Source: Actinomycetota bacterium (GTDB lineage Bacteria > Actinomycetota > Acidimicrobiia > Acidimicrobiales > Ilumatobacteraceae). From it: DNA of 64,000 nt. The notes beneath the pieces are model-generated. The model saw nothing but the letters and a program-made list of their open reading frames with translations, made no database searches and was not told the DNA's origin. The stretch covers positions 124,001 to 188,000 of the forward strand of contig JAUSLV010000033.1 of the NCBI GenBank assembly GCA_030645495.1. Reading direction: 5' to 3'. Made by a program: the position numbers and the translations under genes. Numbering within the stretch: the first letter of the stretch is position 1; each line of letters starts with the position of its first letter. Shown here one piece after another: positions 15,606 through 24,398 of this stretch.

Positions 15606-16837
15606 CCGGATCAGCCGATCACCGGACCCTGCAACTGCCGCTGCCTGCCGGCAGTCAGGCCGACCTCGACCGGATCCACCGTCGCCTCGATTGGACGCAC
15701 ACCTACTTCGATCTCGACCGAGACCACCACATCGAACAGCATCGATCGCTCGACACGATCTTGTCGACACGACCGATCGCCGCCGGGCCCGACCCCCGGC
15801 CCCTACACCATGCCCAGCGCGAGCTACCTCACCGCTTCCGGCTCCCCGGGTGTCAGGCGACCTACCTGAGCGTCCCGCCGATCGCAGTCGAGCTCGATCA
15901 GTTCCTCCGCCACATCGGTACCCAGGGACTGGCCGTCTGGCACGACGGCCATCTCGTCGACGAACGGTACTTGGGCGACCACACCGCCGAGACCCGGTGG
16001 ATGACCAACTCGGCTTCCAAGCTCGTCGTGGCGATGCTGATCGCCGGCGCACGCCGCTCGGGGACCATCTCCGGACCGGACCAGCTGCTCACCGAGCTGT
16101 GGCCCGAACTCGCCGAGACAGTCTGGGACACCGTCACCATCGGACACTGCATGTCGATGACCACCGGAGTCGACTGGGTCGAAGAAGACCTCGACATGAT
16201 GCGCGACAGCCAGTTCGCGCAGTTCTCCCACGAGGTTGCCTTCGGCTCGATCGATGCCTTCCTCATGTCGCTGTCACGACGCTCTCCCGCCGGCACGGAG
16301 CTGATCTACTCGAGCATGGACACTGAGGTCCTCGGCGGTGCGCTCATCCGAGCGACCGGACGTGGGATCGCCGAGTTGGTCCAGGACACGCTGTGGCTGC
16401 CAGGTGGGATGGAACACAGCGCGTACTGGGTCAGCGATGACCACGGGCGCGAAATGGCTCTCAGTGGCCTCTGCGCGACGCTGCGCGACTACGTCCGTCT
16501 CGGTCTCTTGCTGCTCCCCGACACGGTGGAAGCATCCGATGTAATCCCAGTCGGGTTCCGGCAACGGTTGAGCTCACCCGATCCGGCGATCTTCGAGATG
16601 GCCGGACACGACGACTACCCGCTCGTGTGCTGGGACCAGGCCTTCATCCCGTGCCGGCCCGACGACCAGCGCGGCGACTTCATGGCGGCCGGATCATATG
16701 GCCAGATCATCTACGTCGACCCGCCGACACGGACCGTGATCGCCCACCAAGGTGTCTTCGCCGACATCACCACCGAATACATCGACCTGTTCCGCTGCTT
16801 CATGCTCTTCCGGCAGATTGCAGCGGCCCTGTCGTGA
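15602..16837 (+). CDS. Beta-lactamase-fold serine hydrolase (NylB/EstB-like)
   Basis: The GTG start overlaps the previous stop. The 411-residue protein is a class C beta-lactamase-fold hydrolase: the Ser-x-x-Lys nucleophile motif is SASK (Ser137, Lys140), and ELIYSSMDTEVLG supplies the tyrosine motif. No signal peptide is present, so it works in the cytoplasm rather than as a secreted beta-lactamase. Relatives include esterase EstB and 6-aminohexanoate-dimer hydrolase NylB. Two NylA-like amidases nearby make an oligoamide hydrolase plausible, but that is inference. An esterase acting on a metabolite is the main alternative. Confidence 0.8.
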   Translation: MTGSADHRTLQLPLPAGSQADLDRIHRRLDWTHTYFDLDRDHHIEQHRSLDTILSTRPIAAGPDPRPLHHAQRELPHRFRLPGCQATYLSVPPIAVELDQFLRHIGTQGLAVWHDGHLVDERYLGDHTAETRWMTNSASKLVVAMLIAGARRSGTISGPDQLLTELWPELAETVWDTVTIGHCMSMTTGVDWVEEDLDMMRDSQFAQFSHEVAFGSIDAFLMSLSRRSPAGTELIYSSMDTEVLGGALIRATGRGIAELVQDTLWLPGGMEHSAYWVSDDHGREMALSGLCATLRDYVRLGLLLLPDTVEASDVIPVGFRQRLSSPDPAIFEMAGHDDYPLVCWDQAFIPCRPDDQRGDFMAAGSYGQIIYVDPPTRTVIAHQGVFADITTEYIDLFRCFMLFRQIAAALS

Positions 16838-16936
16838 CATGTCGCCGGGCCAATGAGCCCGTCCACGTACGATTCGCCAGACGAACCTCGGCACGAAATC
16901 AATGCCCTGCGTTCGCACACGAGAGGACGCTCAAGC

Positions 16937-17548
16937 ATGCCCAAGTACGTCGACCACGATGACCGCCGCCGCGACATCTTGGAGGCAACACAGCAGGTGC
17001 TCGCCGACCTGGGACCACGAGGCCTGACTGTCCGTGCCGTCGCCCAACGGATGGGCGGGTCCTCGACCGTCGTCACCCACTACTTCGGCACCCGTGAAGC
17101 GCTCATCGATGGCGTCGTGGCGACCTTCGGCGAGTGGCCCGACCAGTTGCGCGAACTCGAAGCGGGCGTCACAGATCCTCGAGCACGGCTGCGCCTCTTC
17201 CTGCAATGGCTCGTCCCGTACGACGAGCACGCACTCATGGAAGAACGTGGCCGGATCAACCTGCTCGCTGAGCGCGGACGGCACATGCCCGTGGATCACC
17301 TGTTCAATGGCGCCGACGCAACGGTGAGGAAGCTGCTCGAAGACCGTCTCAAAGTGCTCGTGCCGGCCAAGCAGCGCCCCGGCGTCATCGATCTGCTGCG
17401 AGCTGCCACCAACGGCATCACACTTGCGACCATCGAGCACCCGGGGGAGTGGAACGCCACCCGACAGTTCGCCGTCATCGACCGCCTTCTCGACCTTCTC
17501 GACCTCCTCCCTGACGACGAACCGGCCACGAAACACAAGACGCGGTGA
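16937..17548 (+). CDS. TetR-family transcriptional regulator
   Basis: I chose ATG 16937 (MPKYVDHDDRRRDIL) because the HTH begins right after it; an upstream start at 16853 would add 28 poorly structured residues. The 203-residue protein has a TetR DNA-binding domain at residues 11-58 (ILEATQQVLADLG, then VRAVAQRMGGSSTVVTHYFG) and a helical ligand-binding domain. It is the only clear regulator in the island, so it is the best candidate to bind the repeated GTTGTACAAC sites, including the pair at 17569-17592 just downstream of its own stop. No such site lies directly ahead of its own start. Confidence 0.85.
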   Translation: MPKYVDHDDRRRDILEATQQVLADLGPRGLTVRAVAQRMGGSSTVVTHYFGTREALIDGVVATFGEWPDQLRELEAGVTDPRARLRLFLQWLVPYDEHALMEERGRINLLAERGRHMPVDHLFNGADATVRKLLEDRLKVLVPAKQRPGVIDLLRAATNGITLATIEHPGEWNATRQFAVIDRLLDLLDLLPDDEPATKHKTR

Positions 17549-17568
17549 CCCCTTGTCGCCCTCTCCCC

Positions 17569-17592
17569 GTTGTGCAATAGTCGTTGTGCAAC
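17569..17592. promoter_or_regulatory. Operator pair upstream of flavoprotein-amidase operon
   Basis: GTTGTGCAAT at 17569-17578 and GTTGTGCAAC at 17583-17592 precede the PPOX gene (ATG 17618). The second lies within a longer perfect inverted repeat CGTTGT-GCA-ACAACG (17582-17596). Spacing between the two sites is 14 bases, as at 13056/13070 and 9613/9627, which suggests cooperative binding of dimers. Confidence 0.55.
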
Positions 17593-17617
17593 AACGTCAA
17601 TAAAACGGGGGAACGAG

Positions 17618-18067
17618 ATGGCAGAGACATTCAGCGCAGAAGTGCGGCACTTCCTCGAGGCTGACGTGCGAATTGGCAAGCTCGCGGTCGTGCGCAAGGC
17701 CGGGACACCGTGGGTGCAGCCGGTGTGGTTCGCGATCGACGGAGACGAGATCGTGTTCATCATCTCGAAGAACTCGCTGATGGGACGCGCAGTGCAGCGA
17801 GACGGCCGTGTCGCACTGTGTGTTGATGACGTGGAGGTGCCGTATGCCTTCGCCGTGGTCGAGGGCGAGATCAGAACGATCCCTGATGACGACGAAGCCA
17901 TCAAGTGGATGACACATCTCACGAAGCGCTATCGCGACGACGTGGCCCACCCGGAGGCCCACGCGGCGATGCTCACCCGCGAGTACGGCACCATCCTCGG
18001 TCGGATGACCGTCGATCGCGTCTACTTCGAACCAGTCGTCGCCCCGGCACCGGCCCAGGAGAGCTGA
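17618..18067 (+). CDS. PPOX-class flavin/F420-dependent oxidoreductase
   Basis: This 149-residue protein is a single split-barrel flavin-binding domain of the pyridoxamine-phosphate-oxidase-like superfamily. The segments RIGKLAVVRKAGTPWVQPVW and DEIVFIISKNSLMGRAVQRD show the strand order that binds FMN or F420 phosphate. ATG 17618 has a GGGG ribosome binding site; an upstream ATG at 17570 falls inside the operator pair and is unlikely. The gene is first in an apparent operon with an amidase and a flavin amine oxidase. F420 use is possible in an actinobacterium but not provable from sequence. Confidence 0.8.
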   Translation: MAETFSAEVRHFLEADVRIGKLAVVRKAGTPWVQPVWFAIDGDEIVFIISKNSLMGRAVQRDGRVALCVDDVEVPYAFAVVEGEIRTIPDDDEAIKWMTHLTKRYRDDVAHPEAHAAMLTREYGTILGRMTVDRVYFEPVVAPAPAQES

Positions 18068-18068
18068 C

Positions 18069-19508
18069 ATGAACGACGAGATCGCCTACATGTCTGCGAC
18101 CGAACTCTCGGCCGCCTACCGGAGTCGCAGCCTCTCCCCCGTAGAGGTGGTGGACTCGCTCCTCGAACGAATCGACGCCGTCGACCCAGCACTCCACGCC
18201 TTCATCACGGTCGCGCACGACTACGCACGAGCGGCTGCGCGTGTCGCCGAGCAGCAGATCATGTCGACGCCACCAGAGCAGCTGGGCCGGCTGTGCGGCA
18301 TTCCGGTGACCGTCAAGGACCTCACGCCGACTGCCGGCGTGCGTACCACCTTCGGTCTCGTAGAAGAACTCAACAACGTCCCGGTTGAGGACGGCCTCAC
18401 CTGGTCCCGCCTGAAAGCCGAGGGAGCCGTGCTCCTCGGCAAGACGTCGACGCCGCCGCTCGGCGCGCTGTGCGTCACGGAGAACGACATCGTCGGACGG
18501 ACCAACAACCCCTGGGACCCGTCCCGTTCCGTGGGCGGCTCTAGCGGAGGAGCAGCCGTAGCGTTGGCGACCGGTCTCGGCCCGCTGGCGATCGGCAGTG
18601 ACGGCGGAGGCTCGATCCGGGTTCCGGCCAGCTACTGCGGTGTCATGGGGCTGAAGGGTTCGCGTGGTCGCATCCCGCTCTACACCGAAGGTCCGATCTT
18701 CGAGACTGTCGACGTCGTCGGGCCGATGACACGCACGGTCGATGACTGTGCCCTGATGCTTTCGGTGATGGCCGGGCCGCATCCTCGCGACCCGTACTCG
18801 CTGCTCGAGAGTGGCGTCGACTACGTCGCACTGCTCGACGGCGCATCGCTGTCGGGTGTTCGTGTGGCGTTCTGCGCCGAACTCGGCCGCGGGCCGATCG
18901 AGGCGGATGTCGCATCGGTCTTCTCATCGACAGCGTCATGGTTCGACGCCAGCCTCGGCGCTCATGTCGATCTGGTCGAGATGGTGATGCCCGACTTCTA
19001 CGACTACTTCATGGCGTACTGGGCGCCGTACTTCGCGCTGTTCATGAGCGACAGCCCGAAGTACGACTTCTCGCGATATTTGCCGCTGATGGAGTGGTTG
19101 GAGATCGGCTCGAAGGTGAGCGCCGTCGAACACCTTGCAACCGCATTGCTCCGCCGGGAGGAGATGCACGAGTCGTTCGCATCGGTCTTCGACGATCACG
19201 ACCTGATCATCACGCCGACCACTCCTCAAGCGGCGTTTCCCCACCCCGAACCCGCGTTCCTCGGGCCGACACATGTCGCAGGCGTCGAGGTCGCCCTCCC
19301 AGCCTGCGACTACTCGCGGTTCACCGACCCACCGAGCAACGTCGGTCTCCCTGCGATGGCAGTCCCGTGCGGGTTCACGCCGGACGGGCTGCCCGTCAGC
19401 ATTCAGATCATCGGCCGTCACGGCGCCGACGACGAAGTGCTACGCGCCGCCGCCGCGTTCGAGCGCAGCCTGCCGGGACCGGCCCGTCGCCCAACGGTCG
19501 GCGTATGA
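18069..19508 (+). CDS. Second amidase-signature hydrolase
   Basis: This 479-residue enzyme starts one base after the PPOX stop. It keeps the amidase-signature triad: Lys83 in TVKDL, cis-Ser159 in VGGSSGGAA and nucleophile Ser182 in SDGGGSIRVP. It is visibly related to the amidase at 11548-13005, with shared motifs such as VKDLTPTAGV and FETVDVVGPMTRTV, so one may be a paralogue of the other with a different acyl chain preference. The next gene overlaps its stop. Expected role: intracellular amide-bond hydrolysis of an imported substrate or an intermediate. Confidence 0.85.
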   Translation: MNDEIAYMSATELSAAYRSRSLSPVEVVDSLLERIDAVDPALHAFITVAHDYARAAARVAEQQIMSTPPEQLGRLCGIPVTVKDLTPTAGVRTTFGLVEELNNVPVEDGLTWSRLKAEGAVLLGKTSTPPLGALCVTENDIVGRTNNPWDPSRSVGGSSGGAAVALATGLGPLAIGSDGGGSIRVPASYCGVMGLKGSRGRIPLYTEGPIFETVDVVGPMTRTVDDCALMLSVMAGPHPRDPYSLLESGVDYVALLDGASLSGVRVAFCAELGRGPIEADVASVFSSTASWFDASLGAHVDLVEMVMPDFYDYFMAYWAPYFALFMSDSPKYDFSRYLPLMEWLEIGSKVSAVEHLATALLRREEMHESFASVFDDHDLIITPTTPQAAFPHPEPAFLGPTHVAGVEVALPACDYSRFTDPPSNVGLPAMAVPCGFTPDGLPVSIQIIGRHGADDEVLRAAAAFERSLPGPARRPTVGV

Positions 19509-20872
19509 ACGCCGCCACCACGATCACCACCGACGTCGTCATCATCGGCGCCGGCCTGTCAGGGCTGACGGCAGCACGCCGTCTCACCGAACGCGGTATC
19601 AGTGTCATCGTGGTCGAAGCGAAGACTCGAGTCGGTGGGCGGGTTCATCGCAAGGAATTGTCTCCGGGCAAGTTCCTCGACATCGGTGGCCGATTCGTCG
19701 GACCGGGCCAAGACGACATCTTGCGTATCGCTGCCGAAGTCGGCGTCGAGACAGCCCCCTTCTTCCACGACGGCCGCTGCGTCTGGAACTTCGACGGCCA
19801 ACGCTGGGAGACCGACGGCGACGGCCCCCTGCGCGATTCGGCATCACGCGAGCAGTACGACGCGGCCAGAGCCGAACTCGAACGCCTCGCATTCACCTTG
19901 CCCACCGGATCACCCTGGGCGGCGCCGAACGCCGCCACCCTTGACCGGACCGCGTTCTCCACCTGGCTGGACGAACACCTGGCTGATACCGCTGCCCGGT
20001 GGGCCCTGCTGTTCGACCTGAACTCGTTCTTCTTCGTTCCAGCCCATCGCCTCTCGCTGCTGCACGTGCTGTCGATTCTCGCCTCCACCGGCGGCTGGGA
20101 GATCCTCGACCAGAGCGATGACCGACGGATCGTCGGCGGATCGGTCGAGATCGCACACAGGCTGGCCGCCGCGCTGCCCGGCCGGGTGCACACCGGACAG
20201 CCAGTGCGCACCGTCGAATGGACAACGGACAGCGTGACCGTGCGAACCGACGAGCTGTCGATCACCGCCCGTCGCTGCATCGTTGCGATGAACCCGAGCG
20301 ACGCACGATCCATCAGCTTCGAGCCGGCGCTCCCCTGGGCGCGCGGTCTCTTCCACCGTCAACACCAGGTGCAGGGCGGTGTCATGGGGATCCTGATTTA
20401 CCAGCGGCCGTTCTGGCGAGACGCCGGTTACAGCGGCCAGGTCACCACCGACCTCCCCGCGGGCACCTACGTCCGTGACGGTTCGCTTCCAGACGGCTCG
20501 CTCGGTGCGCTGAACAGCTTCATGACCCCCCTCTCGGAAGGACCGTGGGGCGCGCCAATCGGCCTCCTCGACTCACCGGCAGCGAGACGCGAAGCCATCA
20601 CCCGGGTCGTCGAGATGGCTTTCGGGCCCGATGCCCGAACCGCGATCGACTACGTCGAACAGGACTGGCTGAATGAACCGTTCACCGCCGGTGTCCAGGC
20701 AGCGCTTCCGCCGGGCTTGATGACCGAAGTCGGTGCTGCCGCAGTGGAACCGCTGGGTTCGATCCATTGGAGCTCCACCGAACTCGGTGATCGATGGACC
20801 GGATGGATGAATGGCGCTATTGCCTCGGCCGAGCGCGTGGCGATCGAAGTCGCTTCGACGCTGAACATCTGA
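19505..20872 (+). CDS. Flavin-containing amine oxidase
   Basis: ATG 19505 overlaps the amidase stop (ATGA); the open frame upstream runs only through the amidase gene. The 455-residue protein opens with a dinucleotide-binding fold VVIIGAGLSGLTAARRL (residues 11-27), followed by the second FAD motif VGGRVHRKEL, and ends with LGSIHWSSTELGDRWTGWMN, the C-terminal FAD-binding segment of monoamine oxidases. It should oxidise an amine to the imine or aldehyde with oxygen. Following an amidase, it could act on the amine released by amide hydrolysis. No secretion signal is visible. Confidence 0.87.
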   Translation: MNAATTITTDVVIIGAGLSGLTAARRLTERGISVIVVEAKTRVGGRVHRKELSPGKFLDIGGRFVGPGQDDILRIAAEVGVETAPFFHDGRCVWNFDGQRWETDGDGPLRDSASREQYDAARAELERLAFTLPTGSPWAAPNAATLDRTAFSTWLDEHLADTAARWALLFDLNSFFFVPAHRLSLLHVLSILASTGGWEILDQSDDRRIVGGSVEIAHRLAAALPGRVHTGQPVRTVEWTTDSVTVRTDELSITARRCIVAMNPSDARSISFEPALPWARGLFHRQHQVQGGVMGILIYQRPFWRDAGYSGQVTTDLPAGTYVRDGSLPDGSLGALNSFMTPLSEGPWGAPIGLLDSPAARREAITRVVEMAFGPDARTAIDYVEQDWLNEPFTAGVQAALPPGLMTEVGAAAVEPLGSIHWSSTELGDRWTGWMNGAIASAERVAIEVASTLNI

Positions 20873-20900
20873 GCACGAGCCCTTGCGTTTGCGATCGCCA

Positions 20901-20912
20901 TGTTGTACAACA
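20901..20912. promoter_or_regulatory. Perfect palindromic operator before transporter operon
   Basis: TGTTGTACAACA is a perfect 12-bp palindrome 41 bases upstream of the solute-binding-protein start. It contains the same GTTGTACAAC core as 9627-9636. Being so close to the start, it would suit repression by steric block. Confidence 0.6.
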
Positions 20913-20952
20913 GAGCAAATACAAAGACTAAGTCGATGAGTGGGGAGCGATC

Positions 20953-22587
20953 ATGAAGGTACGGACTGGCAGAAGACTCCTCGCTCGGACGGCGCTCGCC
21001 GCCACGCTGCTGTTGGCAGCGTGCGGGGGCAGCGACAGCAACTCGAGCACTTCCACACCGGGCAGCGTCGGCGATTCGTCGTCGACCGGGCCTGCGTCGA
21101 CCGCGGTCCCGGTCGCCGGTGGCACCCTGATCACCGCTGAGGCTCAAGACACCGCCGAGATGGACCCGGCGATCTCGACGTTCGACATGTCGTGGCGCTT
21201 GCAAGCGTTTGTGTACGAAACACTGGTCACGACGAACGCCCAGTCAGAGCTCCTGCCCGGCATCGCCGAATCGTGGGAGCAGCCGTCGGACACGAGCTTC
21301 GTGTTCACCCTGCGACCGGGCGTGACCTTCTCGAATGGCCGAGCCTTGACCGCTGACGACGTGGTCGGAAGTCTCCAGAGAATCATCGACCCGAACACCG
21401 GCTCGTACTGGGCGCCGCAGATGGGTCCGATCGACAAGATCACAGCGGTCGACGCCACGACGGTCCAGGTCGATCTCACGGCCCCGTACGCGCCGTTCCT
21501 CGCCTCGCTAGCCAACATCTCGGCGGCCATCCTGCCGATGACCGAACTGACCGACGGTTCGTTCGACCCGACCACCCAGATGCTCGGCTCAGGCCCATTC
21601 ATGCTGAAAGAGCACCTGGCGGATCAGCAGTGGACGTTCGAACGGAACCCGAACTACTGGCGTGAGGGTTTCCCGTTGCTCGACGGTGTCGAGGTGCGCG
21701 TCGTCCCCGATGATGCAACACGGGTCGCGGCGCTGCGCGACGGCAGCATCGACATCGGCTACTTCGGTAGCCCCGATGCCCCCGCACTCTTGGACGGCGT
21801 CGCCGATGTCGACGTCACGGTGCAGCGTTCGAGCGACATGTACTGGCTGCAACTCAACTCCGTCGGGCCCGACTCGCCGTTCGCTGACGTCCGAGTTCGC
21901 CAAGCCGTGGCTTACGCCCTCGACCGCGACGCGATCATCACCAACGCACTCGCTGGCAATGGCGAAGCGACCGGTGTCGCATCTGCCGGCCTGCCCGGCG
22001 CGTGTGCTGCTGACGGGTTGCCGACGTACACCCGTGACGTCGAGAAGGCCAAGGCCCTTCTCGCGGAGGCCGGGGTGACGGACTTGAAGTTCGAGATCAT
22101 CGTTCCGCCGTACCTGTCGACGTTCTCTCCGATCGCACAGGTCATCCAACAGAACCTCGGCGACGCAGGCATCGAGGTGACCATCTCCTCGCCTGAGTTC
22201 GGTACGTACCTCCAAAGCGTCTACATCGACCAGCCGGCGACGTTCGAAGGTGTGGTCGACTACTTCGCCGGCTACCTCGATCCGGCGATGGTGATGCAGT
22301 TCCTTGCACCGGCCCGCAACCCTGTGACTGCCGGCTTCCTGACGGAAAGCCCTGAACTGACCGCGGCAATCGATGCGGCCGCAGTACCCGGTTCGGCCGA
22401 TGAGCGTGCCGCAGCCGTGGCCGCGGCCTGCGTCGCTGCGGCAGACTTCGCCAACGTGATCCCGATTGCCACCAAGAACTCCACGGTCGCCGTGCGGACG
22501 GACCGCGTCAACGGCACCGTGGCCGACTTCGATGCTTACGACATCTACCTACGCGGGATCGAGACCTTCAGCATCGTGAAGGACTGA
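20953..22587 (+). CDS. Family 5 solute-binding lipoprotein of Dpp/Opp importer
   Basis: This 544-residue protein has a lipoprotein signal: positively charged MKVRTGRRLLAR, hydrophobic core and LLAAC with Cys24, then a Ser/Thr-rich linker. The mature part follows the family 5 pattern with LLPGIAESWEQPSDTSFVF, TFSNGRALTADDVVGSLQRI and RVRQAVAYALDRDAI. Such proteins capture di- or oligopeptides, nickel complexes or other amides outside the membrane. It is first in the five-gene ABC operon. The binding pocket cannot be read from sequence, but context suggests that the island's amide substrate is the ligand. Confidence 0.9.
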   Translation: MKVRTGRRLLARTALAATLLLAACGGSDSNSSTSTPGSVGDSSSTGPASTAVPVAGGTLITAEAQDTAEMDPAISTFDMSWRLQAFVYETLVTTNAQSELLPGIAESWEQPSDTSFVFTLRPGVTFSNGRALTADDVVGSLQRIIDPNTGSYWAPQMGPIDKITAVDATTVQVDLTAPYAPFLASLANISAAILPMTELTDGSFDPTTQMLGSGPFMLKEHLADQQWTFERNPNYWREGFPLLDGVEVRVVPDDATRVAALRDGSIDIGYFGSPDAPALLDGVADVDVTVQRSSDMYWLQLNSVGPDSPFADVRVRQAVAYALDRDAIITNALAGNGEATGVASAGLPGACAADGLPTYTRDVEKAKALLAEAGVTDLKFEIIVPPYLSTFSPIAQVIQQNLGDAGIEVTISSPEFGTYLQSVYIDQPATFEGVVDYFAGYLDPAMVMQFLAPARNPVTAGFLTESPELTAAIDAAAVPGSADERAAAVAAACVAAADFANVIPIATKNSTVAVRTDRVNGTVADFDAYDIYLRGIETFSIVKD

Positions 22588-22596
22588 TACTGCCCG

Positions 22597-23571
22597 ATGA
22601 GCCTTGCACGATTCCTCGTGGTTCGGCTGGCAGGTGCGATCGTCACGCTCCTCGTGGTGTCGATGGTGGTGTTCGCCGCCATCCACAACGTGCCGGGCGG
22701 CTACGAGGACGTCGTCCTCGGGCCGCTCGCCACGCCGGAACTCCGCGCGCAGACCGCCGAGAAGTACGGACTTGACCAACCAATCCCGGTCCAGTACGTC
22801 AAGTGGCTCAGCGCTGTAGTGCATGGCGACCTCGGCACATCGATGACCAGCAAGACCTCGGTGTCGAGCGAGCTGGCCAGGCGGATCCCGGCCACATTGG
22901 AGCTCGTGCTCCTCGCACTTGCATTCTCACTGCTCGCAGGTGTTCCCCTCGGCATCGCGGCAGGGCTCAGCAGCGATAGCCGGTTCTCGCGAGCAACAAG
23001 CAGACTTGCCGGCTCGCTGACGATGAGCATCCCGGACTTCGTACTCGGGGCCACCTTGGTCTACCTGTTCTCGGTGAACTCGTGGTGGCTCCGAGTCGGC
23101 AGCTACGTCGGGATCACCGAGGACCTCGTCGGCAACATCCGTTCGATGGTGCTCCCAGCGTTCACTCTCGGACTGTTCGGCGTCGCAGTCATCATGCGAA
23201 CACAACGTGACGCAATTCGCGGCGTGTTGACCCAGACGTTCATCACCGCCGCCGTCGCTCGCGGCGACGCGCCTCGCACGATCATCCGCCGAAACGTGAT
23301 CCGCAACTCGTCGATCCCACTCGTCACGATCGTCGCCGTCCTGATCGGGGCATTCATCAGCGGATCCGTCATCGTCGAATCGCTGTTCTCGATCCCGGGG
23401 ATCGGCGTGTTCTTCCTCAACTCGGTCCGCAACCGTGACTACGCCGTCGTACAGGCAGCAGTCCTGCTGTCGGCGACGGTGTTCGTCGTCGCGAACATGG
23501 TCGCCGACGCGCTCTACGCAGTGCTGGATCCCAGGGTCGGCAGCACCTCTGCAGCACGAGGCCAAAAGTGA
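22597..23571 (+). CDS. DppB/OppB-type ABC permease
   Basis: This 324-residue integral membrane protein starts nine bases after the binding protein. An N-terminal helix (residues 7-27) precedes the typical periplasmic segment, EKYGLDQPIPVQYVKWL, found in DppB-type permeases. Five further helices follow. The cytoplasmic coupling loop with GDAPRTIIRRNVIRNSSIP is the EAA motif that contacts the ATPase. It pairs with the next gene to form the transport channel. The stop overlaps the start of the second permease. Confidence 0.92.
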   Translation: MSLARFLVVRLAGAIVTLLVVSMVVFAAIHNVPGGYEDVVLGPLATPELRAQTAEKYGLDQPIPVQYVKWLSAVVHGDLGTSMTSKTSVSSELARRIPATLELVLLALAFSLLAGVPLGIAAGLSSDSRFSRATSRLAGSLTMSIPDFVLGATLVYLFSVNSWWLRVGSYVGITEDLVGNIRSMVLPAFTLGLFGVAVIMRTQRDAIRGVLTQTFITAAVARGDAPRTIIRRNVIRNSSIPLVTIVAVLIGAFISGSVIVESLFSIPGIGVFFLNSVRNRDYAVVQAAVLLSATVFVVANMVADALYAVLDPRVGSTSAARGQK

Positions 23572-24398
23572 AGCGGCTGCCCTTCCGCGGTGATGTGCTG
23601 TCGCGCATCGCCATGTTCGTGCTCGGCATCATGGTGCTTGCGAGTCTGCTGCCGCTGGTCGTCACCTCGCTCGACCCGACCGAAACCGTCGGGCCCCGAC
23701 TGTCGAGCCCGTCGGGAGAGTGGTGGTTCGGCACCGACAACCTCGGCCGGTCAATCCTGGCACGTGTGCTCGAGGGGATCCGAACCACGCTACTCATCTC
23801 GCTCGCAGCGGTCATCGTGTCCACGATCCTGGCGATCATCATCGCGATCGTCGCCACGCTGTCTCGGGGCGTTGTCGATCAGCTCGTGGTGCGCGCCGCT
23901 GACATCTTCTTCGCGTTCCCTGCGGTGCTCCTCGCGATCCTGGTCTCGACCATCGTCGGCTCCGGATCACAGGCAGCGATCCTCGCGATCATCTTCATCA
24001 CGCTGCCGTTGATGGTCCGCGCGATCCGCGCCGCCTCGCTCGGCGTCGCCGATCGTGACTTCATCACGTCCAGCTGGGTCGGCGGCGCATCGACAGTGCG
24101 ACTCGCTGTTGTGCACATCCTGCCCAACATCGCCGGCGTCGTCGTCGTGCAGGCCACCTATGCCGCATCGATCGCGATGCTGACCGAAGGAGCGCTGAGC
24201 TTCCTCGGCTTTGGTGTCCAAGCCCCAACAGCGTCCCTCGGATCGCTGGTGCAGGAAGGCAACCTCTATCTCACCATCGCACCGTGGTTCACGCTGATCC
24301 CCGGCGCCGTGCTCGCGCTGGCGATCCTCTCCGTGAACCTCCTCGGTGACGGACTCCGCGACCGGCTCGACCCACGCGCAGCTCGGAGCCTCACGTGA
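23568..24398 (+). CDS. DppC/OppC-type ABC permease
   Basis: This 276-residue permease starts at GTG 23568, overlapping the previous stop. Residues 15-36 form the first helix, and WWFGTDNLGRSILARVLEGI is the conserved DppC periplasmic motif. Five more hydrophobic segments and an EAA loop (SWVGGASTVRLAVVHILPNI) follow. It ends LGDGLRDRLDPR, the usual C-terminal signature of this subfamily. It is the second half of the heterodimeric channel, coupled to the ATPase gene downstream. Confidence 0.92.
   Translation: MKRLPFRGDVLSRIAMFVLGIMVLASLLPLVVTSLDPTETVGPRLSSPSGEWWFGTDNLGRSILARVLEGIRTTLLISLAAVIVSTILAIIIAIVATLSRGVVDQLVVRAADIFFAFPAVLLAILVSTIVGSGSQAAILAIIFITLPLMVRAIRAASLGVADRDFITSSWVGGASTVRLAVVHILPNIAGVVVVQATYAASIAMLTEGALSFLGFGVQAPTASLGSLVQEGNLYLTIAPWFTLIPGAVLALAILSVNLLGDGLRDRLDPRAARSLT

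Noticed and set aside
14643-16052. 469-residue minus-strand open frame
   Set aside because: It is antisense to the ligase, enoyl-CoA hydratase and serine hydrolase genes, which have clear motifs; the frame is a by-product of high GC.
15602-16837. Secreted beta-lactamase resistance gene
   Set aside because: The SxxK fold is present, but there is no signal peptide and the context is amide catabolism.
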